The notes under the pieces: generated by a model | The model's database searches: none | The model's input: the letters and a program-made list of their open reading frames with translations, nothing else | Told to the model about the DNA's origin: nothing | Part shown: positions 35,602-43,009 of the stretch, one piece after another | Numbering within the stretch: position 1 is the stretch's first letter | How the letters are laid out: each line of letters opens with the position of its first letter | DNA from: Thiodiazotropha sp040791665 | GTDB lineage: Bacteria; Pseudomonadota; Gammaproteobacteria; Chromatiales; Chromatiaceae | Direction: 5' to 3' | DNA length: 64,000 nucleotides | Assembly (NCBI GenBank): GCA_040791665.1 | Contig: JBFNNX010000009.1 | Span: 248,001-312,000, forward strand | Position numbers and translations under genes: made by a program

Positions 35602-36110
35602 AGATGTCACGCCGGGCAAAACGCATGGATCGTCATCATCGGCGAAACAAAGGCCATGCCGTACTCAACCTGGTCTCCCTGATGGATATCTTTACCATCC
35701 TGGTCTTCTTCCTGCTGGTCAATTCCGGTGAGGTTCAGGTCCTGCCCAACGCAAAGGCATTGAGCCTGCCGGAGTCGGTGGCAAGCTTGAAACCCCGGGA
35801 GACCCTGGTTGTCATGGTCAATCACAATGAGATCCTGGTACAGGGCCACCGGGTCATGGACCTTGCGCAACCCTTGCCCACCGGGACCACGCTGCCCGCC
35901 TTGAAGCACGAACTGCAGCGCCATGCGGAGAGATCCAAAACGAGTAGTCTGGAGCCCTTCAGGGGCAAGATCACCATCATGGGTGAGAAGACGATTCCCT
36001 ACACTCTGCTGAAGCGCGTCATGGCGACCTGTGCCGAGTCTGATTACCCCAACGTCTCCCTGGCGGTATTGAGAAAGCATGAAAAGCCCAACGGAGGACA
36101 GCCGTTGTGA
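35598..36110 (+). CDS. ExbD/TolR-family motor subunit 2
   Basis: 170 residues: basic N-terminus, membrane helix with the proton-carrying Asp retained (NLVSLMDIFTILVFFLLVNSG, about residues 23-43), then a periplasmic ExbD domain. It contrasts with the preceding paralogue, which lacks the Asp, so this is probably the proton-conducting ExbD-like subunit. ATGA overlap upstream and overlap with the TonB-like gene downstream point to fixed stoichiometry. Confidence 0.88.
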   Translation: MKMSRRAKRMDRHHRRNKGHAVLNLVSLMDIFTILVFFLLVNSGEVQVLPNAKALSLPESVASLKPRETLVVMVNHNEILVQGHRVMDLAQPLPTGTTLPALKHELQRHAERSKTSSLEPFRGKITIMGEKTIPYTLLKRVMATCAESDYPNVSLAVLRKHEKPNGGQPL

Positions 36111-37078
36111 GCGCCTCCTATCGACACTCCACCTATCTACCGTGGTACACGGCGTCTGCCGACGAGCGGCGATTTCAGATCATCGCCCTGGTGGTACTCA
36201 TCATCGCACTGCTGTCAGGCACCATCGTGCCGATGATCGAACTGCCGGAAAAAGAGCGTTTCAAGAAACAGACCCTGCCACCCCGACTGGCAAGACTGAT
36301 CCTTGAGCAGAAGAAAGAGCCGCCGAAACCGAAGAAGATCGTCAAAAAGAAACTGCCGGAACCCGAAAAGAAGAAACCGGAGAAGAAGAAGCCGGAAGAG
36401 AAGAAGAAACCCGAACCGCAAAAGCCGCCGGAAAAGCAAGTGGCGAAGAAGAAGCCGACTAAAGAGGATGCGCGCAAGAAAGCAGCAAGCGCGGGCCTGC
36501 TCGCCTTTACCGATCAATTGGCCGATCTGCGCGAAGAACAGATCGAATCGAGTGTCAAGGGTGTACAGAAACTATCGACCACCGGTAAAAAGACATACCG
36601 CAGTCAACGTTCGATCATCTCGTCCGGTGTCGCCAGCGGAAGTGGCGGAATCAATACCGCTGCCCTGAGCAGTGAGACGGGTGGCGCCGGACTCTCAGGA
36701 CGTCGAACGACCGAGGTGCAGAGTAGCGCCATCAGCGAGGAGACAAAAGCGGCGGCCCGCGGAAAGGGCAAAGGCAAGAATTTCAAAGGGAATCGCACCC
36801 GTGAAGAGATACAGGTGGTCTTCGATCAGAACAAAGGGGCGGTGTACGCACTCTACAATCGCGCCTTGCGTAAAGACCCCACACTGCGCGGCAAGGTGGT
36901 ATTGGAGTTGACGATAACACCTACCGGAAAGGTGACCAAGTGCGTCATACTTTCATCCGAGCTGAACGATCCGAAACTGGAACGCAAGCTGGTGTCACGC
37001 ATCAAGCTATTCAAGTTTCCCGCCAAGGACGTTGATACTGCGGTGGTCTCCTACCCCATCGATTTCCTACCCTCTTGA
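36107..37078 (+). CDS. TonB-like transducer with AgmX/PglI-type C-terminus
   Basis: 323 residues: an N-terminal membrane helix (about 26-45, IIALVVLIIALLSGTIVPMI), a Lys/Pro/Glu-rich periplasm-spanning stretch (about 65-115), a Gly/Ser-rich segment, and a C-terminal domain (about 230-323) with TREEIQVVFDQNKGAVYALYNRAL, GKVVLELTITPTGKVTKC and FKFPAKDVDTAVVSYPIDF. That end matches the AgmX/PglI C-terminal (TonB-type) domain of Myxococcus GltG and its relatives. It should transmit motor force from ExbB/ExbD to periplasmic or outer-membrane partners. Last gene of the operon. Confidence 0.85.
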   Translation: MSASYRHSTYLPWYTASADERRFQIIALVVLIIALLSGTIVPMIELPEKERFKKQTLPPRLARLILEQKKEPPKPKKIVKKKLPEPEKKKPEKKKPEEKKKPEPQKPPEKQVAKKKPTKEDARKKAASAGLLAFTDQLADLREEQIESSVKGVQKLSTTGKKTYRSQRSIISSGVASGSGGINTAALSSETGGAGLSGRRTTEVQSSAISEETKAAARGKGKGKNFKGNRTREEIQVVFDQNKGAVYALYNRALRKDPTLRGKVVLELTITPTGKVTKCVILSSELNDPKLERKLVSRIKLFKFPAKDVDTAVVSYPIDFLPS

Positions 37079-37184
37079 TGCAGCGATTGTCCACCTGTAA
37101 CAGCATTTCGCTTTGCAAGCGATTGATGATTTCTGGTTTACTCAACAACCCCTAGCCAAATGGTTAATGGGCTGAATAAAGCAA

Positions 37185-37224
37185 GCCGCAAACGAACGCT
37201 AATCACCGCAAAAAAGCGCAAATA
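37185..37224 (+). repeat. Dispersed CCGCAAAT-type intergenic repeat, copy 2
   Basis: Begins GCCGCAAACGAACGCTAATC and ends GCGCAAATA. Located between the TonB-like gene and apbE. With copy 3 it brackets apbE in the same orientation. Confidence 0.6.
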
Positions 37225-37232
37225 TATCCACT

Positions 37233-38240
37233 ATGGGATTCCGAAGAATTATGTGGAATATTCTTAATCACCTCCCGCTAATGATAGCGGCCTCAGGCTA
37301 CGCTCTGTTTCAGCCGTTGCACGCAGCGTGGACCAGCGGAGAGGAAGCGATCATGGGCACTAAAGTCAGTGTCCAGCTATGGCACCAGGACAAGAGCCAG
37401 GGCGAGACGGCGGTTCAAGCCGTCATGGAGGAGTTTCGACGTCTGGACAAAAAACTGAGCCCCTATATCGAGCACAGTGAACTCGCCCTCGTCAACCGCA
37501 TGGCCGCAAGCGAACCGGTGGTTATCTCGCAGGAGTTTTACCGCCTGCTCGAAACCGCCCGCGAATACTCCGAACTAACCGAAGGCGCCTTCGATATCAC
37601 ATTCGCCTCCATCGGCCATCGCTACGACTATCGCAAGGGAATAAGACCCGGCGAGTCGACGATCGATCACACCCTGCCCCTGATCGACTACCGCAATATT
37701 CGACTGGTCGCGGATAACAGCACAGTCTCATTCGAGAAGCCAGGCGTGCGCATCGACCTCGGCGGTATCGCCAAAGGCTACGCCGTCGATCGGGGCATTG
37801 AACTGCTGCGTCAAAGAGGCATCGAGCATGCGTTGATCAGCGCCGGCGGTGACAGCCGCCTGCTGGGCGATCACCGCGGCCGGCCTTGGCACATCGGCAT
37901 CCAGGCACCTAGAGACAAAAACCGCATGGCCGCCATGCTGCCACTTGTCGGCAGCGCAATCTCCACCTCCGGCGATTACGAACGCTTCTTCGAACGTGAC
38001 GGTGTACGTTACCATCACATCATCAGCCCTAGAACGGGACGCTCAGCCGACACCCTGCAGAGCGTCACCATCATCGGCCCCAACGCAACCCATACCGATG
38101 CCCTCTCCACCAGCGTCTTCGTACTTGGCGCGGAAAAAGGAATGGTGCTGATCAATCGCCTGGAGGACGTGGATGCCGTGATCATCGACAGGCACGGAAA
38201 GATGATCACATCTGATGGCCTGGCTAATTCGGCACCATAA
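37233..38240 (+). CDS. apbE: FAD:protein FMN transferase
   Basis: Attaches FMN from FAD to threonine/serine of periplasmic flavoproteins. 335 residues from ATG 37233 (an in-frame ATG at 37251 also fits). Exported: hydrophobic N-terminus (LPLMIAASGYALFQPLHA). Motifs: MGTKVSVQLW, EGAFDITFASIGHRYDY, RIDLGGIAKGYAVDRGIE, ALISAGGDSRLLGD, and the C-terminal ATHTDALSTSVFVLG. No obvious target bearing the (S/T)GA(S/T)-T flavinylation motif is visible in this window, so its partner may be DUF4266/DUF3570-linked or elsewhere. It follows the motor operon by about 150 bases. Confidence 0.93.
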   Translation: MGFRRIMWNILNHLPLMIAASGYALFQPLHAAWTSGEEAIMGTKVSVQLWHQDKSQGETAVQAVMEEFRRLDKKLSPYIEHSELALVNRMAASEPVVISQEFYRLLETAREYSELTEGAFDITFASIGHRYDYRKGIRPGESTIDHTLPLIDYRNIRLVADNSTVSFEKPGVRIDLGGIAKGYAVDRGIELLRQRGIEHALISAGGDSRLLGDHRGRPWHIGIQAPRDKNRMAAMLPLVGSAISTSGDYERFFERDGVRYHHIISPRTGRSADTLQSVTIIGPNATHTDALSTSVFVLGAEKGMVLINRLEDVDAVIIDRHGKMITSDGLANSAP

Positions 38241-38242
38241 CA

Positions 38243-38273
38243 AACCGCAAATAAACACCAGTGAACGTAAATA
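38243..38273 (+). repeat. Dispersed CCGCAAAT-type intergenic repeat, copy 3
   Basis: AACCGCAAATAAACACCAGT followed by GAACGTAAATA. The most diverged of three copies. It lies directly after the apbE stop, in the same orientation as copy 2 about 1.06 kb away. Confidence 0.5.
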
Positions 38274-38466
38274 ATTGTTCTGTACACAGCGTAATGCACC
38301 TCATCTTTTCGACGATACTGCCACTCCTTGAGTCTTGAACGTCTGCCTTTTGCAGTAAGACAACTACCCACACTCCAGGGTAGATGGAGTTGAGGTTTGC
38401 TCCCTGAATGAGCATTGATGTATTCTTTGACAAATCTTCACTAACAAAACGTCTGATTACTTAGCT

Positions 38467-38473
38467 GTTAGAT
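38467..38473 (+). repeat. GTTAGAT: integron core-site-like heptamer before GNAT gene
   Basis: Fits GTTRRRY, the recombination core of integron attC sites, and directly abuts a possible start codon. See also ATCTAAC at 39112-39118. No complete attC fold is visible here. Confidence 0.3.
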
Positions 38474-38516
38474 GAGCTATGCTGCCGATAGCTTATTGAT
38501 AAATGAAAGTATAGAA

Positions 38517-39104
38517 ATGAACGTAATATATCGAGCAGCAAGAAAAGAGGATAGTTACAGAATTGCTGAACTTGACTATATTGCATCAGGTGGCGCATCT
38601 GAATATCTGTTTCATGATCTTGTACCCGACTCAACACCAATACAGGTAGTCGCATACGGCCTGGAAAACGATTTCTATCCGCACTCATTTCGTAGCGCAA
38701 TCGTTGCTGAGTCAAATGATGAAGTAATCGGAATGGCACTATCATTTCCTACCAAGTTTCATGGCATAAATGATGAAATGAGAAACTTTCTTCCATTTGA
38801 ACGTCTAGAGCATTTCAAGGCGTTCTTTTCTGCACGGGTAGATGATAGTTATTATATTGACGCCATTTGCGTCGACAGTGAATATAGGAATAAAGGCATC
38901 GGGAAATCACTTCTTGAAAAAACAATTGAGAAGGCACGCAAAGAAGGGTTCTCACTATTAAGCTTGATAGCCTTTGTCGATAACCATAAAGCAATAAAAT
39001 TCTATAACGATCATGGATTTGTAGCTTTAAGGCAAGTCGAGCTGAAAAAACACGCACTTATTCCCCATACGGGAGGATGCTTGTTAATGAGGGCAGAGAC
39101 ATGA
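38517..39104 (+). CDS. GNAT-family N-acetyltransferase
   Basis: 195 residues from ATG 38517 (an in-frame ATG at 38472 would add 15). GNAT fold: beta-alpha start (VIYRAARKEDSYRIAELDY), central strand (YIDAICVDSEYRNKGIGKSLL) carrying the acetyl-CoA pyrophosphate loop RNKGIG, and the final NHKAIKFYNDHGFVALRQ. Substrate unknown. AT-rich and monocistronic, flanked by heptamers resembling integron cores. GNAT enzymes are common cassette cargo, so acquisition as a cassette is possible. Confidence 0.85.
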   Translation: MNVIYRAARKEDSYRIAELDYIASGGASEYLFHDLVPDSTPIQVVAYGLENDFYPHSFRSAIVAESNDEVIGMALSFPTKFHGINDEMRNFLPFERLEHFKAFFSARVDDSYYIDAICVDSEYRNKGIGKSLLEKTIEKARKEGFSLLSLIAFVDNHKAIKFYNDHGFVALRQVELKKHALIPHTGGCLLMRAET

Positions 39105-39111
39105 AGATTCC

Positions 39112-39118
39112 ATCTAAC
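39112..39118 (+). repeat. ATCTAAC: integron core-like heptamer after GNAT gene
   Basis: Fits RYYYAAC, the partner core of integron attC sites, eight bases after the GNAT stop. Followed by an imperfect inverted repeat GGCAGCGCC (39141-39149) / GGCGCTACC (39159-39167). No closing GTTRRRY is seen before the next gene, so a full attC is not supported. Confidence 0.3.
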
Positions 39119-39215
39119 AAGAAAACCATGTCGCTAACGAGGCAGCGCCACATGTTCAGGCGCTACCCTGAAATTACATACACATCAAAAAAATCAGTAT
39201 TGATGAGTAATAATA

Positions 39216-40076
39216 ATGAGAAAGAATAAACAATCGAGTAGGTCTCTGACTGCATTCTTAGTAACCTGGGCTTTTATTGTCTTAACCGTAACAGGAATTA
39301 TTCTCTATATTGTTCCTCAAGGCCGCATTGCACATTGGGTTCATTGGTCCCTGTTTGGCATGAGCAAAGACCAATGGGGTTGGGTGCATATGATGTTTGG
39401 AGGTGTTTTTATCTTCACAGGCTCTTTGCATCTCTATTTCAATTGGAAACCATTCAAGAAATATTTTGCCGAAAAGGTAAGAGGTCATTTTGAACCCAAA
39501 CAGGAAGTGTTTATTGCAACTGCATTAACCGTATTCATTTTTGTTGTATCTGCGTTGAATGTTCCACCGGCAAGTTGGGTAATTGCTTTAAATAGCTGGA
39601 TAAAAGGTACGTGGATTACCTCGCCTGAATTGGAACCGCCTTACGGTCATGCTGAAGAAGCATCTTTAGCAGGCATTAGCAAGAAGCTCAGACTGGATAT
39701 CAACAAAATAACCGTTCACTTGGATGATAAAGGTATCATTTATTTTGGAGTTAAAGATACACTAAATGATATTGCGCGGAAAAATGGAACAACTCCGATG
39801 GCGATATATGAAATGATAAAAATATATAAATTACCTGAAAAGAAAATTGAGACAAGAAACCTTTCTTCTGAAGAGATAGAGGCTGTATATTCAGGCACTG
39901 GCTTAGGACGTAAAACCATTGCTGAAATATGTGCTGAAATTGGTATACCTGTGGAAGTGGGTCTTAAGAAATTATCTGAAAATAGAATTGAAGCGACAGC
40001 AGAAGATAAGGCGAGATCTGTCGCTGATAAACACGATAAGACACCGATTGATTTATTGAAAATAATGATACATTAA
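39216..40076 (+). CDS. DUF4405 membrane protein with cytoplasmic tail
   Basis: 286 residues. Three or four membrane segments in the first 130 residues (LTAFLVTWAFIVLTVTGIILYI, MMFGGVFIFTGSLHLYF, VFIATALTVFIFVVSALNV) with histidines (HWVHWSLFG, WVHMMFGG, GSLHLYFNW) in the places seen in DUF4405/cytochrome b561-like proteins, so heme binding is possible. The remaining 150 residues are soluble and carry two helical repeat-like units (NKITVHLDDKGIIYFGVKDTLNDIARKNGTTPM; RKTIAEICAEIGIPVEVGLKKL) resembling small helix-turn-helix units. AT-rich compared with its neighbours. Function unknown. Confidence 0.75.
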   Translation: MRKNKQSSRSLTAFLVTWAFIVLTVTGIILYIVPQGRIAHWVHWSLFGMSKDQWGWVHMMFGGVFIFTGSLHLYFNWKPFKKYFAEKVRGHFEPKQEVFIATALTVFIFVVSALNVPPASWVIALNSWIKGTWITSPELEPPYGHAEEASLAGISKKLRLDINKITVHLDDKGIIYFGVKDTLNDIARKNGTTPMAIYEMIKIYKLPEKKIETRNLSSEEIEAVYSGTGLGRKTIAEICAEIGIPVEVGLKKLSENRIEATAEDKARSVADKHDKTPIDLLKIMIH

Positions 40077-40209
40077 TCGCGTATGAAAGCTGACAAGCAC
40101 ATTCACCCAAACCACCGTGGTAGATGATCCGTATATTACGTTTACCTATCACAGTTCCGTAGTGCCATGCTTGAGCGACACTTAGTATATTCTCGAAGGG
40201 GGTATTTAC

Positions 40210-40392
40210 ATGACTGCTATCCGTTATTTACAGGCCACTAATAAGTGGTTGGTTGCAACATATAAACAGTTGCAATCAGAACAAACACGTAACATCGAGA
40301 CTATTGCTGATCGGCGATACAATGATAGTGCATTGGGACGCTTTGATAATAACGCTCAAGAAAGTTCCAGGAAATATAAATCTAGAGAATAG
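40210..40392 (+). CDS. Short hypothetical protein (60 aa)
   Basis: ATG at 40210 preceded by AGGGGG with good spacing. Helical and basic (TNKWLVATYKQLQSEQTRNIE, QESSRKYKSRE), no signal peptide, no known motif. Lies in the AT-rich patch before tgt (opposite strand). Presence of an SD-like element is the only support. Confidence 0.35.
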   Translation: MTAIRYLQATNKWLVATYKQLQSEQTRNIETIADRRYNDSALGRFDNNAQESSRKYKSRE

Positions 40393-40459
40393 ATACCAAG
40401 CTAACAAGTACCTGCACGTAAAATCCAAAAGCACCGTATCAAGGGAAAAGGCATTGTTA

Positions 40460-41566
40460 CTAATTTTGCCCGCTCTCCCGCTTTTCATAAAATTCTTCCG
40501 TAAACTCCCTTAACCTCCCACTCTCAATCGCCCCCCGCATATCCCGCATCAACTTCTGATAGTAATAAAGGTTGTGAATAGTATTCAACCGTGCCCCGAG
40601 GATCTCGTTGCATTTGTCCAGGTGGCGCAGATAGGCACGGCTGTAGTTGCTGCAGGTATAGCAATCGCACTCCGGGTCCAGGGGGCCCTCGTCGTATTGA
40701 TGGGCCGCATGGCGGATGCGCACCACACCCTGATGGGTGAAGAGGTGGCCGTTTCGTGCATTGCGTGTCGGCATCACGCAATCGAACATGTCGATGCCCC
40801 GATGCACCGACTCGACGATGTCTTCAGGGGTGCCTACCCCCATCAGGTAGCGCGGATTGTCGACCGGCAGCCGGGTGGCGAGAAAATCGAGTATGCGCCA
40901 GCGATCCGCTTCGGGTTCGCCTACCGAGAGACCACCCACCGCATAGCCGTCGAATCCGATATCGATCAATCCCTGCAGGGATCGATCGCGCAACGCCTCG
41001 AACATCCCACCCTGGACGATACCGAACAGGGCCGATGGATTGTCACCGTGTGCGTCGCGACTGCGTGCCGCCCAGCGCAGCGAGAGCTCCATCGACACCC
41101 TCGCCTCCTCTGCCGTTGCCGGGTAGGGTGTGCACTCATCGAAGATCATGACGATATCCGAACCCAGTTCCCGCTGCACCTGCATCGACTCTTCAGGGCC
41201 CATGAAGACCTTGCTGCCGTCGATAGGCGAACGGAAGGTGACCCCTTGTTCGGAGATCTTGCGCATCTCCCCCAGGCTGTAGACCTGAAACCCCCCCGAG
41301 TCGGTGAGAATCGGCCTCTCCCAGTGTGCAAAACCGTGCAGGTCACCATGTTTACGGATCACCTCGGTACCGGGTCTGAGCATGAGGTGGAAGGTATTGC
41401 CGAGTATGATTTCGGCACCCAAACCAACCAACTCCTCAGGAGTCATTGCCTTGACCGTCCCATAGGTGCCGACAGGCATGAATGCAGGCGTCTCCACAGA
41501 TCCTCTGGCAAAGCTCAAACGACCACGCCGTGATAGCCCATCTGTCTGAAATAGCTCGAATTTCAT
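40460..41566 (-). CDS. tgt: tRNA-guanine transglycosylase
   Basis: Exchanges guanine-34 of GUN-anticodon tRNAs for preQ1, a step in queuosine synthesis. 368 residues. Visible: LSRRGRLSFARGSVETPAFMPVGTYGTVK, the substrate loop GGFQVYSLGE (with the conserved DSGGF), the nucleophile region FDCVMPTRNARNG, and the zinc site CDCYTCSNYSRAYLRHL. Together with queA it forms the usual pair; yajC, normally next, is 30 kb away. ATG start at 41566. Confidence 0.97.
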   Translation of the reverse strand: MKFELFQTDGLSRRGRLSFARGSVETPAFMPVGTYGTVKAMTPEELVGLGAEIILGNTFHLMLRPGTEVIRKHGDLHGFAHWERPILTDSGGFQVYSLGEMRKISEQGVTFRSPIDGSKVFMGPEESMQVQRELGSDIVMIFDECTPYPATAEEARVSMELSLRWAARSRDAHGDNPSALFGIVQGGMFEALRDRSLQGLIDIGFDGYAVGGLSVGEPEADRWRILDFLATRLPVDNPRYLMGVGTPEDIVESVHRGIDMFDCVMPTRNARNGHLFTHQGVVRIRHAAHQYDEGPLDPECDCYTCSNYSRAYLRHLDKCNEILGARLNTIHNLYYYQKLMRDMRGAIESGRLREFTEEFYEKRESGQN

Positions 41567-41670
41567 AGCCTTTTATTGATTATCCCCCGGCACGCGTCAG
41601 ATCGTAAAAAAACCGATTCGCCAGACTTTGTAAAATTCTGTGATGCTATTGGGGTTTTCCCTAATTGCTC

Positions 41671-41699
41671 TTGACAGCACCATTAACATATTAGAAAAT
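41671..41699 (+). promoter_or_regulatory. Sigma-70-type promoter for candidate sRNA
   Basis: A consensus -35 TTGACA (41671-41676) and a -10 GAAAAT (41694-41699; 4 of 6 matches) are 17 bases apart. Transcription would start near 41706, exactly where a stable hairpin begins. The only downstream product on this strand before the queA overlap is the short RNA. Confidence 0.5.
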
Positions 41700-41705
41700 G
41701 TTTAT

Positions 41706-41794
41706 GTGCTGATTATTATGTTTCAGCACTTTTTACTCCTCCATCCTCCTTTGGTGGATATATTCAGCGCGGCACCCCTGCCGCGCTTTTTTTT
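41706..41794 (+). ncRNA. Candidate small RNA between queA and tgt
   Basis: About 90 bases on the plus strand, opposite to queA and tgt. In order: a 5' hairpin (GTGCTGA / TCAGCAC), a U-rich run, a single-stranded stretch with two CUCC-type elements (ACTCCTCCATCCTCCTTTGG) complementary to Shine-Dalgarno sequences, and a terminator hairpin (GCGCGGCA / TGCCGCGC) with eight T. It has a plausible promoter upstream. The layout fits a trans-acting, Hfq-type sRNA that blocks ribosome binding; targets cannot be named from sequence. Confidence 0.55.
41767..41794 (+). terminator. Rho-independent terminator (plus strand)
   Basis: Perfect eight-base stem GCGCGGCA (41767-41774) / TGCCGCGC (41779-41786), loop CCCC, followed by TTTTTTTT (41787-41794). 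It points away from the plus strand only: on the minus strand it is not followed by T-rich sequence, so it does not serve queA. Confidence 0.85.
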
Positions 41795-41804
41795 ATCCTC
41801 CGGA

Positions 41805-42833
41805 TTACCCGGCAGGCGTCAGAAACATCGCATCGCCGTAACTGAAAAAACGGTACCGCTTTTCTATCGCATACTGATAAGCCTTCATGATCCGATCATA
41901 TCCGGCAAAAGCCGCCACCAGCATCAGCAAGGTGGACTGGGGCAGATGAAAATTGGTGATCAACGCATCGACACTGCGAAATTGATAGCCTGGCTTGATA
42001 AAGAGTCTTGTATCACCCTGATAGGGCTCAATCGTTCCGTTACCCGAGGCCGCCTCCAGACTCCGCACGCACGTCGTGCCTACAGCCACTACGCGCCCGC
42101 CTCGTTCACGTGTATGAACAACCTGCTGGCAAACGACTTCATCAACCTCAATATACTCCTTATGCATTATATGCTCATCGAGGTTATTCACCCTGACCGG
42201 TTGGAAGGTCCCGGCGCCGACATGCAGGGTCACAGTAGCCTGATTGACTCCCATCTTCTTAAGTCTTTCCAACATTTCATGGTCGAAATGCAATCCCGCG
42301 GTGGGTGCGGCCACCGCACCGGGCTTCTGAGCGAAAACAGTTTGGTAACGATCCGCATCGACAGGCCTGTCGCCACGATCTATATAGGGAGGCAAAGGCA
42401 TATGGCCATGTTTATTCATTAAATTGTAGAAATCGCCAGTTCCAGTTCGAAGTAAAAACAGATCACCTTCTCGACCCGCGACCTCCACTGTGTGATCACT
42501 GTCGCCCAGCTTCAGTAGAGAACCTGTCTTGGGTGATTTACTGGCGCGAACATGCGCCAGCGCCAATCCCGGTTCTAAAATGCGCTCAATCAGTACTTCG
42601 ATCTTGCCACCGCTCAATTTATTCCCATAGAGCCGTGCCCGCATCACCCGAGTATCATTCAGTACCAACAGATCTCCAGGCTGGAGTAGCGAAGGAAGGT
42701 CAGTGAACATCAGATCCCTCGGCGCCGTCTCCCCCTCTAGCAACCCAAGCAGGCGACTTCCGCTGCGTTCGGCATGCGGAAACTGAGCGATAAGCTCCTC
42801 GGGCAAATTGTAATCGAAGTCGGATAGCTGCAT
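41805..42833 (-). CDS. queA: S-adenosylmethionine:tRNA ribosyltransferase-isomerase
   Basis: Builds epoxyqueuosine from preQ1-tRNA and the ribosyl part of SAM. 342 residues from ATG 42833 (MQLSDFDYNLPEELIAQFP); the upstream in-frame extension to 42875 is not conserved. Motifs: HAERSGSRLL, FTDLPSLLQPGDLLVLNDTRV, AAPTAGLHFDHEML and DALITNFHLPQSTLLMLVAAFAGY. It precedes tgt by about 240 bases that contain a plus-strand sRNA candidate. Confidence 0.97.
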   Translation of the reverse strand: MQLSDFDYNLPEELIAQFPHAERSGSRLLGLLEGETAPRDLMFTDLPSLLQPGDLLVLNDTRVMRARLYGNKLSGGKIEVLIERILEPGLALAHVRASKSPKTGSLLKLGDSDHTVEVAGREGDLFLLRTGTGDFYNLMNKHGHMPLPPYIDRGDRPVDADRYQTVFAQKPGAVAAPTAGLHFDHEMLERLKKMGVNQATVTLHVGAGTFQPVRVNNLDEHIMHKEYIEVDEVVCQQVVHTRERGGRVVAVGTTCVRSLEAASGNGTIEPYQGDTRLFIKPGYQFRSVDALITNFHLPQSTLLMLVAAFAGYDRIMKAYQYAIEKRYRFFSYGDAMFLTPAG

Positions 42834-43009
42834 AGCGCGCGGATAGTAGCACGTCATGAGAATGCGGTGAATCATTCACTTTTCAGTAATCTGGCATTAT
42901 CATCAACCATCAGCCTTATTCCGGGTGAGGATTAAGTGGACACTCAGAGCCTTGATCAGAAATCTTGGCAATTGGAAATAGAGTCGAACTTGCCAGGGTA
43001 GATAGTTTG

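Noticed and set aside
36300..36480. Repeat-like stretch in the TonB-like gene
   Set aside because: It is the Lys/Pro/Glu-rich linker expected for such proteins, not a DNA repeat element.
34000..37000. Ordinary TonB-ExbB-ExbD system for a TonB-dependent receptor
   Set aside because: No receptor is nearby, there are two ExbD genes, and the TPR proteins and AgmX-like C-terminus point elsewhere.
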